A stretch of DNA of 64,000 bases from Brugia malayi. Its lineage: Eukaryota > Nematoda > Chromadorea > Rhabditida > Onchocercidae. How positions within the stretch are numbered: the stretch's first letter is position 1; every line of letters begins with the position of its first letter. A program made the translations under genes and the position numbers. This document shows positions 19,575-32,990 of the stretch, one piece after another. Where the stretch lies: positions 3,564,528-3,628,527 of the forward strand of contig NW_025062475.1 of assembly GCF_000002995.4 (NCBI RefSeq), in the 5' to 3' direction. The notes under the pieces were generated by a model. That model was not told the DNA's origin and ran no database searches. It was given only the letters and a program-made list of their open reading frames with translations.

Positions 19575-22500
19575 TAAATTTTGACCATATCTTTGGGATC
19601 TTGAAGAAGCAAAATATAACCTTTAGTAATCGATTATTTAAAATATGTCAGAAAAAAGCAATATTATGCAAGTTTTCCCTTTTATCTTTTTTTTGCAAAA
19701 AAATTAAATAATTGGATTAATTAACTGTCAATTAATTAATTAAACAAACAAATAAATACTCTCACATTATCTGATTGCAATAATTTAGGGCACAGAGCAA
19801 ACTATGATTATTCGACAATGACAGAACGATTGTGAACGTTGCCGATGATTTGTTATTAAAATGAAATATTTAAAATATCAGTCGAAATTAAATCATTTGT
19901 GTTGAACTATCTGTTTGAGTTTGGTGTTGAATTGGTATGGTTGATGAAAGGAATTTGCGCAAGTAAATTTAAATTTGAAAATTTTTGAAAACTAATGAAA
20001 CAGCTGAGAAAAAAAGAAAAAATGATAAAACAATAAGAGAGAAGGAAAAAGATTATGATAATAATGACAATAATAATGAACATAATAACGTTAATTATAA
20101 GAAAATATGAAAGTGTACTGAAATGTAAGTAGTTGAATGAAATAATAAAATGGGGTATAGTTGAATTAACAAATACTGAAAAGAAAAAACGTTGAAGTTA
20201 TATATATATAATAATTATAATAACATTAATAATAAATAATGGGAATAATAAAAGCAAATAAAAATTTTTTGTACATTTTTTATCTGTAAGAACAATACTA
20301 AAGAGTATGTACTAAATTGTATTAAATTGATATTTAAATAGAAAAAAGCCAAAATAGAGGGAAAGAGAGAAAATTTTAATTTTCCCTTTGTATCTTATCC
20401 CCAGATTTTTTTATTATTTCATATCAACAATATATTTTGTGCACGATTTATCACTCTCAACATATTTAGCATGCAAATATTTTAATTAGATTAATTATAT
20501 ACATAAAATAATGGTGAAAAGATGATGGGCTCGAATGGAATAAAAATTGGTTAATGTTTGATTATTGATAAATTTCGGCATTTCTACTGACCCTATTACT
20601 TTTACCGATCTCTTCTCATTCTCTTATCAGTTTATTTTGGTAAATGACACACTTTCTACAATCATTTATTACTCATAGAATTCCTTCCTATCACAACTAA
20701 CAATCAATCATCATTTTTCATGACAACCACATGCAAAATGTCACCCATCAAATGAAATTTTTTCTTTTAGCCATCTTTCTTTCATTCTTTTTTTTTTTTT
20801 CATTAAAAAATTTCAAGAGTGATAAAATCGGATAATTTATTATTAATAATTAAACAATGTAAATGTATGATAAATGATGAAGAAAAAGTACAATTTTTTT
20901 TTTCTTTTTTCTTTCTTTTGCTTTGTTGTATGCGTAATGGTTTATTTTTGTTTAAAAAAAAGATAGAAAATGGAACATAAATGCGGAAAATAAGAGAATT
21001 AATCGTGCCGCAATATTCTGGATGATAGAATGACTAATTATCTTTTATAATCAGATACCTAATTTATTAACAAAATGTAATTCACAGTAAAATTTAATGC
21101 GACATCTTAAATATCATTCAGTTGCTTGTTATTGCTAGAATAATTTAAGAATAATACGATAATTGCTGGGACACTTAAAGATAATAATTAGATAGTAAGA
21201 TAAATAAGGATAATTTAAGAAAAGTAATTAGATTAAATATCTAATAATAGAAAATAATTTATGAGAAAAGTATATTGTTTCGAACTACTTAAACTGCCTA
21301 CAAATGATCGAAGACCGTTAGAATCAAAAAACTGAAATTTAAATTGAATAAATAATAAAAAATGAAAAAAATGATATCAGATAAAATATTAATATCAGAT
21401 AATATCAGATACAATATTCAATTTATTTCAAACACTTTCCACACTATCCACGTTGTAAATAATGAATAATTTTCCAGTTTGTTCTTTAAAAAAGACAAAG
21501 CGAATATGATTGTGGGAATAAGTCATATTTGAATATAATTTTCCTTAAAATAACATGCCTTCATCATCATTAATGAGTACTACTTGACAATGAGTCGTAT
21601 TTGAATTCATGATTTAACTGATAAAATGTTGGATAAAATCGATACAAATGCATAGATATAATGAATGAAAGAAAATGCATTATCACCGAAACATAGTAGA
21701 AAGGAAGAGGGATAGTATGGCAGAATGCTGTGGAATTTCGATTTCTTTCCTTTTCAAAAGAAGAAAACTTGTTTTGGCACAACAATATGTGTAATAGGCG
21801 ATCGTTTTTCTTTCAGATCAACAAGTTCACATTTTCAGCCAATTTTTCGAATGCATAAATTCCATTTTCTCTTATCATGCAATGAATACTATTTTGCCAT
21901 CACTCAAACTTTTTCTTATAGTTTTTTTGCTGGTATTATCACCACTATCACTATCATTACTATTACCAGTGCTATTATTATTTGTTATTATTATTAATTT
22001 TTATTTTCATTGACATTATTACTATTACTGTTATACTATTATTATCATTTTTATTGTTTCTGTTTAGCAATCATTCCCTCTGAAATGAAACAATAAACTA
22101 TATATTCAACTAGCACTCTTGAAAATTTTTATTTGGATTCTAAAATTAAACATGTGATAGAATTCAAGTTCTTCCGATTATCATATTGTCATTTTATCAT
22201 GGTTAAAGCAAAACTGATTTGTCAGTTTATCTGATATTTTTAATTAAAAGTTTTGAAACTATTGCCATTATATCTTATGATAAATTTAGATCGGAAATAT
22301 TAGACCAGTGTATTTTTGTTTTCAATAATTATAAACATTATTAGCAGCTAACATTGTTGCCATCAAAATTACTGCGATTATTAACAGTTCACCGTTATTG
22401 TTATCCATTATCACATCGATAAATATGTTATTTCAATCAACAAATTATGCTAATTTGATTAAACTGCCAAAATTGGCAGAAACTTTCGAAAAACAAATTT

Positions 22501-23258
22501 GAAAGGAGCAGAGAATATTAATATAAATAGAAAATGAATAGTTTATATTCTAATAATAGGTAATATGGGATAGCGGTGAGATCAACATTCATTCATTTTG
22601 GAAAGAAATTAATCAAGAATCAATTGGAAATTTGATGTGAAATTCTTCATTCCTTAAAAATATCTTCATTTGTGAAATGATGATAAGCAAACAAAGTTGT
22701 AAAGAAAACGAACGATTATTTAAAGATATGCTAAGCAATTTTTTCAGCATATTATTCATTCAAAATTAATTACTAAAAAATTCCAATGATATATTTGAAT
22801 CTTAAAGTTTTAACAAATATTACTGTTATATAAAAGATCCCTTAGAAAAACTTAGAAATAATTTTTGATGCTATTTAAATGTCGTATATTCATGTCGTTG
22901 ATTTAAGGTTATCTATTTATGTCCCAATTAATGCCAAGAAATTATGTTACAGAATATTATCGATATATGTTACTGAGATTAAATTTCTTGACTTGGTAAG
23001 ATTTGAAGCAAACTTGACTCATAATCGCCTAAACCTGTCTCAAATATATCAAATGATATAGATACTAATGAGAATAAAGTTATAGATACTAGCTTAAACA
23101 ATATAAAATGATCAATAGGTTTATATTAAATAATGCTAATTAATCGTTCTTCGTTAAAAAAATTCTTTGTTGAAAAAAAAAAAAAAAAAAAACTCCTGGG
23201 TAAAGCAATCATCGGTGATTTTATTATTTACTCAATTCTAGCAATTTCATTATTATTA

Positions 23259-23260
<2 letters not shown>

Positions 23261-23290
<30 letters not shown>
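23261..23290. repeat. TA dinucleotide microsatellite
   Basis: Fifteen uninterrupted TA units in intergenic DNA. Confidence 0.85.
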
Positions 23291-23295
<5 letters not shown>

Positions 23296-23588
23296 TGTAT
23301 GATTTGAAATTTCCTAAAGATAGATATTAATAATATTGGATATCTTGTTAGGAAAGATTGATAGATAGAAACAACGGAGGTAGTCGAACTAAAAGAAAAA
23401 AGAAAAATGCTTCATAATTTAATATTTCGGTGAAAGGATAATAATAATTACAAGAAAGATCCTGGAAATTTCGCAAGGACAAAAAGACAAGCAAATTGGA
23501 AATTTATAGACAATTAAAAGTTAAATAAAAGTGATGAGATTGAAATTTTCATAATCACTTCTATTTTTAAGGCTAAGCTGTTAATGTG

Positions 23589-23649
23589 AGGGGAAGAGGA
23601 GGAAGAAGAAGAAGAAGAAGAGGAAGAAGCGAAGGGGAGAGATGTGGGG
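23589..23649. repeat. GAA/GGA purine tract
   Basis: About 60 bases that are nearly pure purine, with six or more consecutive GAA-like units, in the region upstream of the Spinster-like gene. Confidence 0.75.
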
Positions 23650-23778
23650 GTAGTAGGGAGTAATTAAGTTAAAAGTAAGGGCTAATGATCATTAAGTGTT
23701 GTGGTGATGCTTATGAATGTTTGAAGGGAATTCAAAATTTGTATGAGTAGTGGTAGAGATTGGAAGGGTGTATAAAAG

Positions 23779-23850
23779 TAGCATATTTAATAATAGTGGC
23801 AGTGAATAAGTGTGTAGCATATTTAATAATAGTGGCAGTGAATAAGTGTA
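23779..23850. repeat. 36-bp tandem duplication
   Basis: Two adjacent near-perfect copies of a 36-base unit beginning TAGCATATTTAATAATAGTG. A minus-strand open frame across it shows a duplicated SLPLLLNML segment, but nothing else supports that frame as a gene. Confidence 0.8.
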
Positions 23851-24777
23851 AGACAAGGAAGAAGTCAAATGTTTTTTCAAAGAGTTAAGTGAGAGAGTGA
23901 TTTTATCGAAATTCCTGTTTGGTAATTCATTCATTTGGTATCAAAAATTTTGATAGTATCATTGAATGATAATATTATGATTTGATGGATATCATTTTGT
24001 GTTAATGTTGAGAATTTGACGGAAGTCATTTGATGATAATATCAAGAATCTTTTTCACTTGATTTTCCACTAATTTAGAATAACGAAGAGAATGGAAAAC
24101 TCATGATATCATTGACAGATGTATCACAGTCAATTTGAACTGGATTGAAAGAGATGTCAGTTTGTTATTTCGTATTTTCTTCACTTTTGTCTGGAGTGTT
24201 TCAACGTTATGCATTGAATGCGCTGGGGAAAAAAGGAACATGTATTGTTGGTAATATTATTGTATGAAAGTTAGGCAAGAATAATGGCAATTTTGTAAAA
24301 TTCAGTTTACTTTTCACTTTTTTTTCTCGATTTCGCTTCAGTTTATAAGTTTATTATATAATTAACCTTGACAGAATTTTTCACTTAGACTAATATTATA
24401 CATTATACAAAATTGCTGCAAACCAATTCTTACTTTTCTTTCGACTGTCAAGTAAATGAACTTTTAAATGTGACTATTGCAGCATTACTTATGGTTTGAT
24501 TGTCATTATTTCAAACATTAGGAATAACTAATAATACTTATTGTGAGTGATTCACTTTAAGAAGTTTTAAGCGTAGGATTTTATGTAGTATACGTATAAC
24601 ATCTTTTCGTAAATAAACTAGGAATGCAAAGCGTAACTAGCTAGATAAACAAGTTTAGCGCAGTTTATTTTTCGATTGGTTAGACATTAAAATATAAGTG
24701 ATATTGTTTTTTTTTTTTTTTGGTAATATTCGAGCATACACTGCAGATTAGTAGTTCTGGCCAAGTGCGAACGGAAG

Positions 24778-27700
24778 ATGATGAATGAAGAAGGTAACCA
24801 CTTGTTGGAAACATCTATCTGCTTGAGGCGAAGAAAATTTGCATCGATTGGTGTACTCTTCCTTATTAATTTACTCAATTATATGGATAGGTGCGTAATT
24901 TTTCTAAATTTTATCACTACGTTTGTGCAGTTTATTCCGAATTTTATCAGGATGTTATGAAAGACTGTTTAGATATAAAGACTATGGCGATTATTTTCGT
25001 CATGTAAATGCAGGTGTTGCGGCCATGGAAATGTTTTCTTCATAAAATGTCATATTACAAAATTCTTAACTGTAGTATTTATTTTTGTTTGCATATGCTT
25101 AGGTTATCAACAAAGTGATGATAAACATGCACAAACTTTACGGTTATTAAAATGTGGACATGATAGTTTTAATAGATAATACAGTGTAAGAAGATTAGAT
25201 TGACATTGTATAATATTATCGTCTGATATGTTTTAGGTTTCCAATGTCCCTGAAATTGGATAATGATTTTGATCGTATTTAGATCATACTGAATTGGTGA
25301 TTAATAACATTTAAGGTTTACAATCGCTGGTGTACTTACGCAAATACAAAAATATTTTGATATTGATGACTCAAGTGCTGGACTTCTACAGGTATACATT
25401 TGTTGTATCATAATAGAAATTAACAAATTGTGGGCAAAATTTTGGTTTTTTTTAAATGAAACCTAGTAAGATAAATTTTGGGCTTATACTTTAATTCTAC
25501 TTTTGTCCTTTCCTGTCTTTTTTTAAATTGGGTAAATTAAATTAAATGTCTTAGTGGCTTGCACCACCAACCAAAGTTTATTCGTATATTAGTTCAAATT
25601 GCATTGTATTAAATTCCGTAATATTTCTTGGATTCTGTTAGTTTTTTGTTAAATTTTGTTTCTGTTAAATATGAGTTCCTAAATTATCAGTGAAATTCTG
25701 ATTTATGAATAATAAGAATTAATTGAATTATGTCAGTTTGCAGACCGTATTCGTTGTGTTTTATATGATAATTGCCCCAGTTTGTGGTTATTATGGTGAT
25801 CGATACAATCGAAAATTTATTCTGCAGATTGGGTTAATTGTTTGGATGACAGCAGTCATATTGTCAACACTTTGTGGTCCCGCAGTTGGTATTTGTCTTT
25901 TCTTTTGTCGTTCTGATTCAAAAAAATACTCATATTACTGAAATATGACTGGAAATGTCCCATTGAATTTATACTAATTTTTCTGATTTTCTCTTTCAGC
26001 ATTTCTATCTCTTTATGTTATGTCGAGGTCTTGTGGGTATTGGTGAAGCATCTTATGTAACTATTGCACCAACAATAATTGCTGATATGTACACAGGAAA
26101 TCGACGAAGTTGTGCTTTGATGATTTTCTATTTTGCTATACCAGTTGGGAGGTTCGTAATTTCAATTATATTTCTTCCTCCGTATTATTATCACTGTGAA
26201 AATTCTATTGAAATCTCAGAATTTCTATGCAAGCCCTAAAAACATTAGCTAGGATCTAATGGTTAGAATTATTCTCACTTATCTGATGATGCATAAACAG
26301 TCGTTAACAGTTGAGACATATTTCGGATAGTATATTCAAGAATACATCCACTTCATTTATTTCCTCGTCGAGACACATTACGGAATCAAACAAGCCTTCA
26401 TCCTACTCACCTTTTGCCTTTAACTTTGCTGAATTAGTTTAATTTTTAAAATAAAATGTTTGGGGCTTTTAGATTTTTTTCAGTTTTTTTTAAAAGATTT
26501 AGTATATTTTAGTATAGCTTATTGTCTGTTAGCTGGTTTTGGTCTTTTAGCTTTTTAGTTTATTTTTTGAATTTTTTATTTACGATAAAAGGGTTTTTAA
26601 GCTTTTTTTGTTATTTGTTTTGTTATTTGGGTTTTTGAGCTTTTTTTTGTTAATTGCATACATTTCTTCAATAACAGTTTTTTTTAAGAACTTATCCGTA
26701 ATTTCAGTGGTTTGGGATACGCCACTGGTGCAGCTTTTTCATTATGGACAAATACTTGGATGTGGGGTGTTCGTCTGACATCTATCCTTGGTATCATATG
26801 CTTTATGCTGTTGGTTTTTGTTGTTGAAGAACCAGTGCGTGGCGAAGCAGAGCACTCTAATCCTGTTCCGTCTTCATTTCTTGAAGACATCAAATATCTA
26901 CTTACCGTGTTCGTTTTTTTTTTCCTGAATGAATGAATTTCTTTTTGTTCTATTGTAGTTTTTCCTCAGCAACAAAAGGGAAGATCTAATTCAGTTAGAA
27001 GTAGAACTTATCTTTTTTTTTTTTCTTCCATTATAGCAAATGCTATTCTTCTTCTATACTACTGTTGAGGTTATGGCTGCAAAAATTCAGAATAAACACT
27101 TTAAATTTTTTTAAATTTTTTTAAGACGGACGTATATTGCCACAACTCTTGGACTGACATCAGTAGTGTTTGTGGTTGGATGTTTAGGATGGTGGACGCC
27201 GACGCTAATGCAGTATGCATGGGCTGTGCATCATGGTACCAGTCATATTAGTAGTGAAGTGAAGGCTGAGTTCGTTTTCTTGTTTTTTATTATGCTGTAA
27301 AGTTTAAAGATAGATCAGATGATGACCAAAGATTGAAGGCGAATCATAAAATAATTGTAATTTTTTGCTGAAGGAATAATTTTCTAATGGATTGTTTCTT
27401 CACATCCATTTTTTTTCTAGGATCGGTTTGGTATTTGGAATCGTTACATGTCTTGCTGGTTTTTTCGGTGTTTTCTTTGGTTCAGTATTGTCTCAAGTAA
27501 GATCATTACTTTTCTGTTGATCTAATTTTGAATATGGAAAACATCTCTTTATAGCTGTTTTTCATATAATGGATATTTCAGTCTAAATCAATAAAGACTT
27601 CTGCCTTAAGAAAAGTTTGTTTTGTAAAGTGATTTTAATACTTTCCATTAAAGGAAATGCGAGCTATTTGAATTTGTAGTCAACAATTTGTAGCTTAAAT

Positions 27701-29049
27701 TAAACTAACGATTTCTTTGTTTAGATCTGGCGATCAGGGTTCGGCAGTATTCCGAAGAATGTCCATGCTGATTTGCATGCCTGCGCTTTGGGTTCTCTCT
27801 CAGCAGTACCATTTCTATATTTCGGTCTTATCTTGTCGTCAAAAAACACGACTTTATGCTTAGTAATATTTTTAATTTTGTATAGGATGCAAGATTATTT
27901 GTATTCATTCAGTCCAGAAATTATACACCATGAAGCATTTTTCATACTCACTTTTCAGATTTTTACATTTCTCGCTGTAACCGGTTGTTGTGTTAATTGG
28001 GCTGTCAATATGGATATTTTAATGGTAAGTTAAAATATAAGCATTAGCTCTTATATTTACTTAAATGCAAAATATAATCCAGCATTTGTTTCCTTTTTCA
28101 ATTGTTTATTTAAAATCAGAGTTAGAGTTTCTACTGCGATGTAATGATATTAAACTGTTTTTGAATTTCAGTTTCTGCTTTATCAACTTTTTACAAAAAT
28201 TCTTATGCTGCTGTTTATACGTTTCGAAAGTGATAAAATTTCGTTTCAGTCTGTTATAAGTTTACGTCGGCGGTCAATAGCTACAGCTATTCAGACTTTA
28301 ATTTCGCATCTTTTTGGAGATGCTTCTTCCCCATACATGATTGGACTTATATCGGATGCAATACGTGGTAAGTCTGTAAATTTGATTTCTTTTTCACTGA
28401 ATGCCACTAATTAATTACTTTGTTTAATATCATTAGCATCATACTGTCATATCTGAGTTCATGAACTTATCTTGACAGGGCTAGCAGTGTGTCGAATTCA
28501 TATTATATCTCACCAGTTGCACGAATATGAACTGGTTATTAATAGCATATTATAATTTCTCTACTCGTGTTTCTCGCAGTTACTGTCAGTTATTTTTCAA
28601 CAATTAAATCACCTCTCTTAATATTTGCTCTTAATTTACAGGACATGAACGTTCTACTCTTGCACATTTTGTTGCTCTTCAGCGTTCATTGTTTGTGCCA
28701 AATTTTGTTCTTTGTTTCGGTAGTTTGATGTTTTTGGTTTCAACTTTTTACATCGATCAAGATAGACAGAATGCTCATGAATTAACACACAGTACGCATT
28801 TAATTTTTTGTCTTTGAAGCTCATCACGTAACCAATAGATTCAGATTATGCTTTTGACGAGAAACATTATGTTATACCTTAGTTACTTTTCATTTATATT
28901 TCTTATCAGCACAATCTATCTTTTTTGTATCGTTGTAATGGTTTTAGTTTCATAAGTATATCAGTTTTATTTCAGGTGAACAGCTTACTATTGAAAATGT
29001 TTCGGAAACATCACCATTAATAGATAGTGTTGAACATTCATCAACTTGA
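24778..29049 (+). CDS. Spinster-like MFS transporter
   Basis: Twelve-helix major facilitator carrier of the Spinster/SPNS family. Family members sit in lysosomes, late endosomes or the plasma membrane and move lysophospholipids or sphingosine-1-phosphate. Exons: 24778-24890, 25316-25391, 25744-25884, 26000-26151, 26708-26908, 27126-27269, 27421-27496, 27725-27862, 27959-28024, 28250-28367, 28642-28791 and 28976-29049, giving 482 aa (human SPNS1 is 528). Seen directly: [14 protein letters not shown] in helix 1, MFS motif A as [11 protein letters not shown], the family signature [33 protein letters not shown], and [22 protein letters not shown]. The 96-base segment 27863-27958 is open in frame, but I treat it as an intron because it has a GTAATA donor and CTTTTCAG acceptor and its removal restores the family alignment. 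Three donors read GTTCGT. The substrate cannot be inferred. Confidence 0.93.
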
Positions 29050-29492
29050 ATATATTTATACCTGATATGATGTTAATTCATCAACGGATACTTCAATTAG
29101 TTTTATAAGAGGTTTGTATACTTCAGTATGCATGTACAATGTGTGAAGAAAATTCTAGAAATCTTTGATTTATTCTTTTATTTTCAAACTTTGTCGTATT
29201 GCAGGAAGTTTTTACTGACAATCTTGTGCGTACTGCTATTATGCTTGTTTTCAGTAGAATTTTAGCAGTTAGCCAAGCTTTTTATATGGATTTTGCTGCA
29301 CTGTATACAACATTTTTAACACGATAAACATTTTTAATCAAAGTCTCACTCTTTCGAAACGAATCACTTTGAAATGCAATTTCATACACTTTACTGTCAA
29401 TCCCTGATGAATGAATGTCTGGCGCAATGGCTGCAAGGATTCTTCAGCGCAGTCGTTGAATTGCTCAATCTCAGATATGCTTAATTTAGCCG

Positions 29493-29533
29493 CATGAAAT
29501 TAATTTGAAAGGTATTTTCAAATTAATTTCATG
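29493..29533. repeat. perfect 18-bp hairpin with 5-nt loop
   Basis: Arms 29493-29510 (CATGAAATTAATTTGAAA) and 29516-29533 are exact reverse complements around the loop GGTAT. It lies about 440 bases after the Spinster stop codon. Its role is unknown; it could be a 3'-processing structure, the seed of a small inverted-repeat element, or a chance AT-rich foldback. Confidence 0.85.
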
Positions 29534-30127
29534 AAACTTGATGAATCTTACAAACTTGTAAACTTTTAACTTCTAATTCCTGCACTCTTTTATAAGCTAA
29601 TCATCACACCTTGTTTTATACGACATATATTAACAGAGTTAGTTATAAATAACCAACTAATGATATGCTATCGTATATATATAACTATAGCTTTGTGACT
29701 AACAAAGAATTTAAACTACTGTTTAGTGAGCTTTCCAAATTATCCGATTTATGAATGAAAATATCCCGAAGTTCGAGCAGAGAATAAGAACATAATAAAT
29801 GGAATACTTTGATAACCTTACTTCTTCTAGTTCATTTTCTGCTGAAATAATACTCATGAATGCAAAATACAGCAAATTAACGGCGACTTTATCTCTTTAT
29901 GAACGTATTAACAAAGCACTCTGTAGCATTAAATAACAGTGACTGTTGTCGTAGTTAGAACAATGACTGTTCTAATTAGTGAATATTCTCACCAGTATTA
30001 ATAATATATTCGAATTATAACTACATCTCAAATATTTGCTATGTAGTTGTACATTCCTTTCACGCATTTTTTAACTCAGATGTGATTTCTAAGTACGTTA
30101 ACAACAGCTAACAGATTAGACTACTAC

Positions 30128-30133
30128 TTTATT
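30128..30133 (-). terminator. poly(A) signal of FRG1
   Basis: AATAAA on the minus strand, about 45 bases after the FRG1 stop codon. Confidence 0.6.
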
Positions 30134-30177
30134 GTCTTATTCTATAAAGCAATTAATATTTCATACGCAGCAAAGGA

Positions 30178-32964
30178 TCAGCAATATTTATCACTTTTTG
30201 TTTTAACCCGACGTTCCAATAACAATTCATGTAAGTTGCCTTCTTGCTGGGCACGACGCACGGATTCTTTATCGTCCAAATTGATATTTATATATTTTCC
30301 TTTAACGGCAACTTTCGAATGCTGATACATTTTCCTGTAAGTGAATGCAAGTAATTTAGCAGAATTAAGATAGTGGTGTTTCTCATACGAAAAGGAAAGA
30401 TATGTATCCCATATGGAACAAATAATTAAGTCTTAAAATAGAACAAATTTCAAGATCAAAGCATGAGGAAAGAGTTTTTTCTGAAATTCGAAAATATGTC
30501 CACAAATTCACGATTTCACCAATGTTTTTAAAAATTCGAGATACAGTGGAAAAAGTGCGTACACATAGCTTGTTTCGCATTCGGCAGCCGATTTTCTATC
30601 TTCCTCTGAACGCCAGTCAACAGGTCCTTCCTTTTTGGAGTCGGTTCGTAACTGGAAATATCAAAAAGCCTGAGTTCAGATATTAAATAAACTTTTCAAC
30701 ATTAGGTTTGCAAACAGTGTTTTTAATAACATAAATCGAAAAATAAATTAAGTTTAAACCGTTAAAACCAAATCTTTATATTTGGCTAAATTTGAAAGGA
30801 TTTATATAATGGAAAAAAATAAATACCCAGACCCAATACTAATGAATAGTCATAAAATTAATGATAGCCTTTTCTATTTTAGACTTCTCTGAAACACAAC
30901 GTACCTTAATCATTTCATCAACTTCCGCTTTTCGACTTGTAACACGTATATAACCTTCAGCATCAGGTTTCATGCTCAAAAAGAGATTGTTCGAAGCAGA
31001 CTGTATTGCGGTTTTACCCTATGATCGGAATAATAATGTAGTAGATCAAAATTCTACCAGTAGAAAAAATTGGTTCACGAAAAAGATTTAAAAAAACTAT
31101 CTCCTCCGATTGGAAAAAATCTTAATGGATGACAAAATACCTCCTGGAAGACAACAATCATACGTTCTCTCGTTCCAATAGCATCAGCTGTAGCGATAAG
31201 GTTCCCTTCTGAATCAACGCCAACATATTTGCCAAAACCTGTTTTCATGCTGATAAGCACATCATCTGGTGTTTTTATTAATGTAAGCATCTGAAAAGAA
31301 TTTAACAAATTAGTGAAGACTATTACTGGCTTATTTATCAGCACTCCAATTTTCCTCATTATATATATACGGAGGAGGAATAAAATATTTCAACTTCGGA
31401 GATGGTAAACATTCTTATCTTTAAAAATATAACATATTTAATACACTCAACTACCACATTTTTTAATGATAGATCGAAAAAACTGTGCAAAATAAAGTAA
31501 AATAAACGGTAAGTTGATAAAAATGATAATTTCATACCTTATAAACAAATTAAATGATAGGAAAATTAGTGAATCTTGAATGAAACCACTTTTCAAACAA
31601 CACAAATGAAGAATTCTATTATAATTGTGAAATGATAGCATAAAGATATCATAGATCTAAAGACATCTTACACTAACCACATGTTACATTTATTAAGCAA
31701 CTAACTTCTTCTGGATTTGGTCCTTCGCCAGCTAAGTGTGGTCCACCAATCGTAAATCGGCCATTATCCATGGCAGCCAGATATGTCCCTGGCGTTGTGT
31801 CACATTCAATGCATATGTTTATACCACCTCGAAGATCAGTTTCATTCTCTATTGATCTCCAACCACCTGTACAAATGAGTAAAGTGAAAGCAAAACCTTG
31901 TAATATTCAGAAAGCTCGGCAAAAACAACACAGCTGCGATTAGCCATAATTTGAAAACAATTTCAGTTATGAAATTAAGTACGACTGGAACTATTGGAAC
32001 GACAAACATCTGTAAGAAATGCAAATGTAGAGAATATATGACCTTGAGATATATTCCTTACTGATCAAGCAATCTGATATTTAAGATATATTTGAGAAAT
32101 CACCTATTTCCTAATTACAGATTACACTAGCTGAAACAATTTAAATTCGGCTACAGAAATTATGTGGACATATTGTGTCGGATAAATAAAACCATTCCAG
32201 GGATCTGTTAAAGTAGTGGTGATGCGCACTCAGTACATTGTACATTTATGAGCACTAATAGGAAAACGAGACTGACGAACATTCGCCAAATAATTATTTC
32301 AAAAAGCACATTTATATTGTTCCCAAACAAATCTGTCCATGACTCAACAGTAATATATGATATTCAAACAAATTCCAGGATCCATCCGTTATTTAGTGGC
32401 CAAAATGTTAAGTGGCATTCTACAGTAACGACCACTGGTCAAACAATCAAGATAAAAATCCGTATGATAAGAAAAATATTCTGGAATACCTGAAGAAGTA
32501 TCAATGACCATACATATGAAAATGTTCCCGATCTTGAGTTTTGTTTTCTTCCAACCTAAAACGTTTTTATACTTAAGGATGCAAACAATTTACCATGAAT
32601 CTCGACATCCGGATTAGTCGGCGTGCCATCGCTCTCTCCAAATTTCTTCTTTTTCTTGGATTTATTAGAAAACCTGTGGAAAATTTACTTTTAAAAGAAG
32701 CACAAAAAGAGATGCAATTTTCCATGTTTTAAAACTGCTAAGTCTTGCAAATTTCTCAATCTCATCCAAAAATTCACAAATGCTATGAATGCTTTGTTAT
32801 ATGAGCAATTATTTTACGAGATTTTTCAGAAAAATTAAAATACTTCAAGAAATCGTACAAATAAAGAAAAAAAAAAAGAACTTGAAAATTTACAATGATT
32901 TATTTCCTTTAAGTTTTATCGGACCACGCTTAACTGCATGATAAGCATCACTTCTAGAATTCAT
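30178..32964 (-). CDS. FRG1: FRG1 homologue
   Basis: Homologue of FSHD region gene 1, a conserved nuclear/nucleolar protein with RNA-binding and actin-bundling roles that is found in spliceosome preparations. Exons (5' to 3'): 32964-32894, 32673-32594, 31866-31706, 31290-31141, 31018-30905, 30651-30563 and 30334-30178, giving 273 aa (human 258). A basic N-terminus with a lysine run (KSKKKKKF, likely nuclear localisation) is followed by the fascin-like beta-trefoil. Visible blocks are GGWRSIENETDLRGG, YLAAMDNGRFTIGGPH, SMKTGFGKYVGVDSEG, ADAIGTRE and VFQEGKTAIQ. The family C-terminus is also present (LHELLLERRVKTKSDKYC). The start Met lies 24 bases after a TTTTTGCAG acceptor, consistent with SL trans-splicing. 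All phases join without gaps, so the gene appears intact. Confidence 0.95.
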
Positions 32965-32988
32965 TCCTTTCGTAAAACGTCTTTTAAT

Positions 32989-32990
32989 CT
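32989..32990 (-). promoter_or_regulatory. candidate spliced-leader acceptor of FRG1
   Basis: On the minus strand TTTTTGCAG precedes the FRG1 start codon by 24 bases with no upstream coding exon evident. This arrangement is typical of nematode SL trans-splicing, though an untranslated cis-spliced exon is equally possible. Confidence 0.5.

Larger units (their letters stand above)
19575..24777. other. intergenic region between divergent genes
   Basis: Five kilobases separate the divergent starts of the Cosmc-like and Spinster-like genes, so both promoters should lie here. I see no supportable gene. Frames near 21725-21997, 22879-23061, 23133-23330 and 23692-23934 are repeat-derived or lack homology and exon borders. 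The region contains TA and GAA-type microsatellites and a 36-base tandem duplication. No core promoter element could be assigned. Confidence 0.6.
29050..30177. other. intergenic region between convergent genes
   Basis: 3' flanks of the Spinster-like gene (+) and FRG1 (-). No gene was found. It contains a perfect 18-bp hairpin at 29493-29533 and the FRG1 poly(A) signal at 30128-30133. Confidence 0.6.

Noticed and set aside
21570..21997. Overlapping frames on both strands
   Set aside because: Neither has homology, codon bias or splice context, and the plus-strand one ends in ATT/ATC microsatellite sequence.
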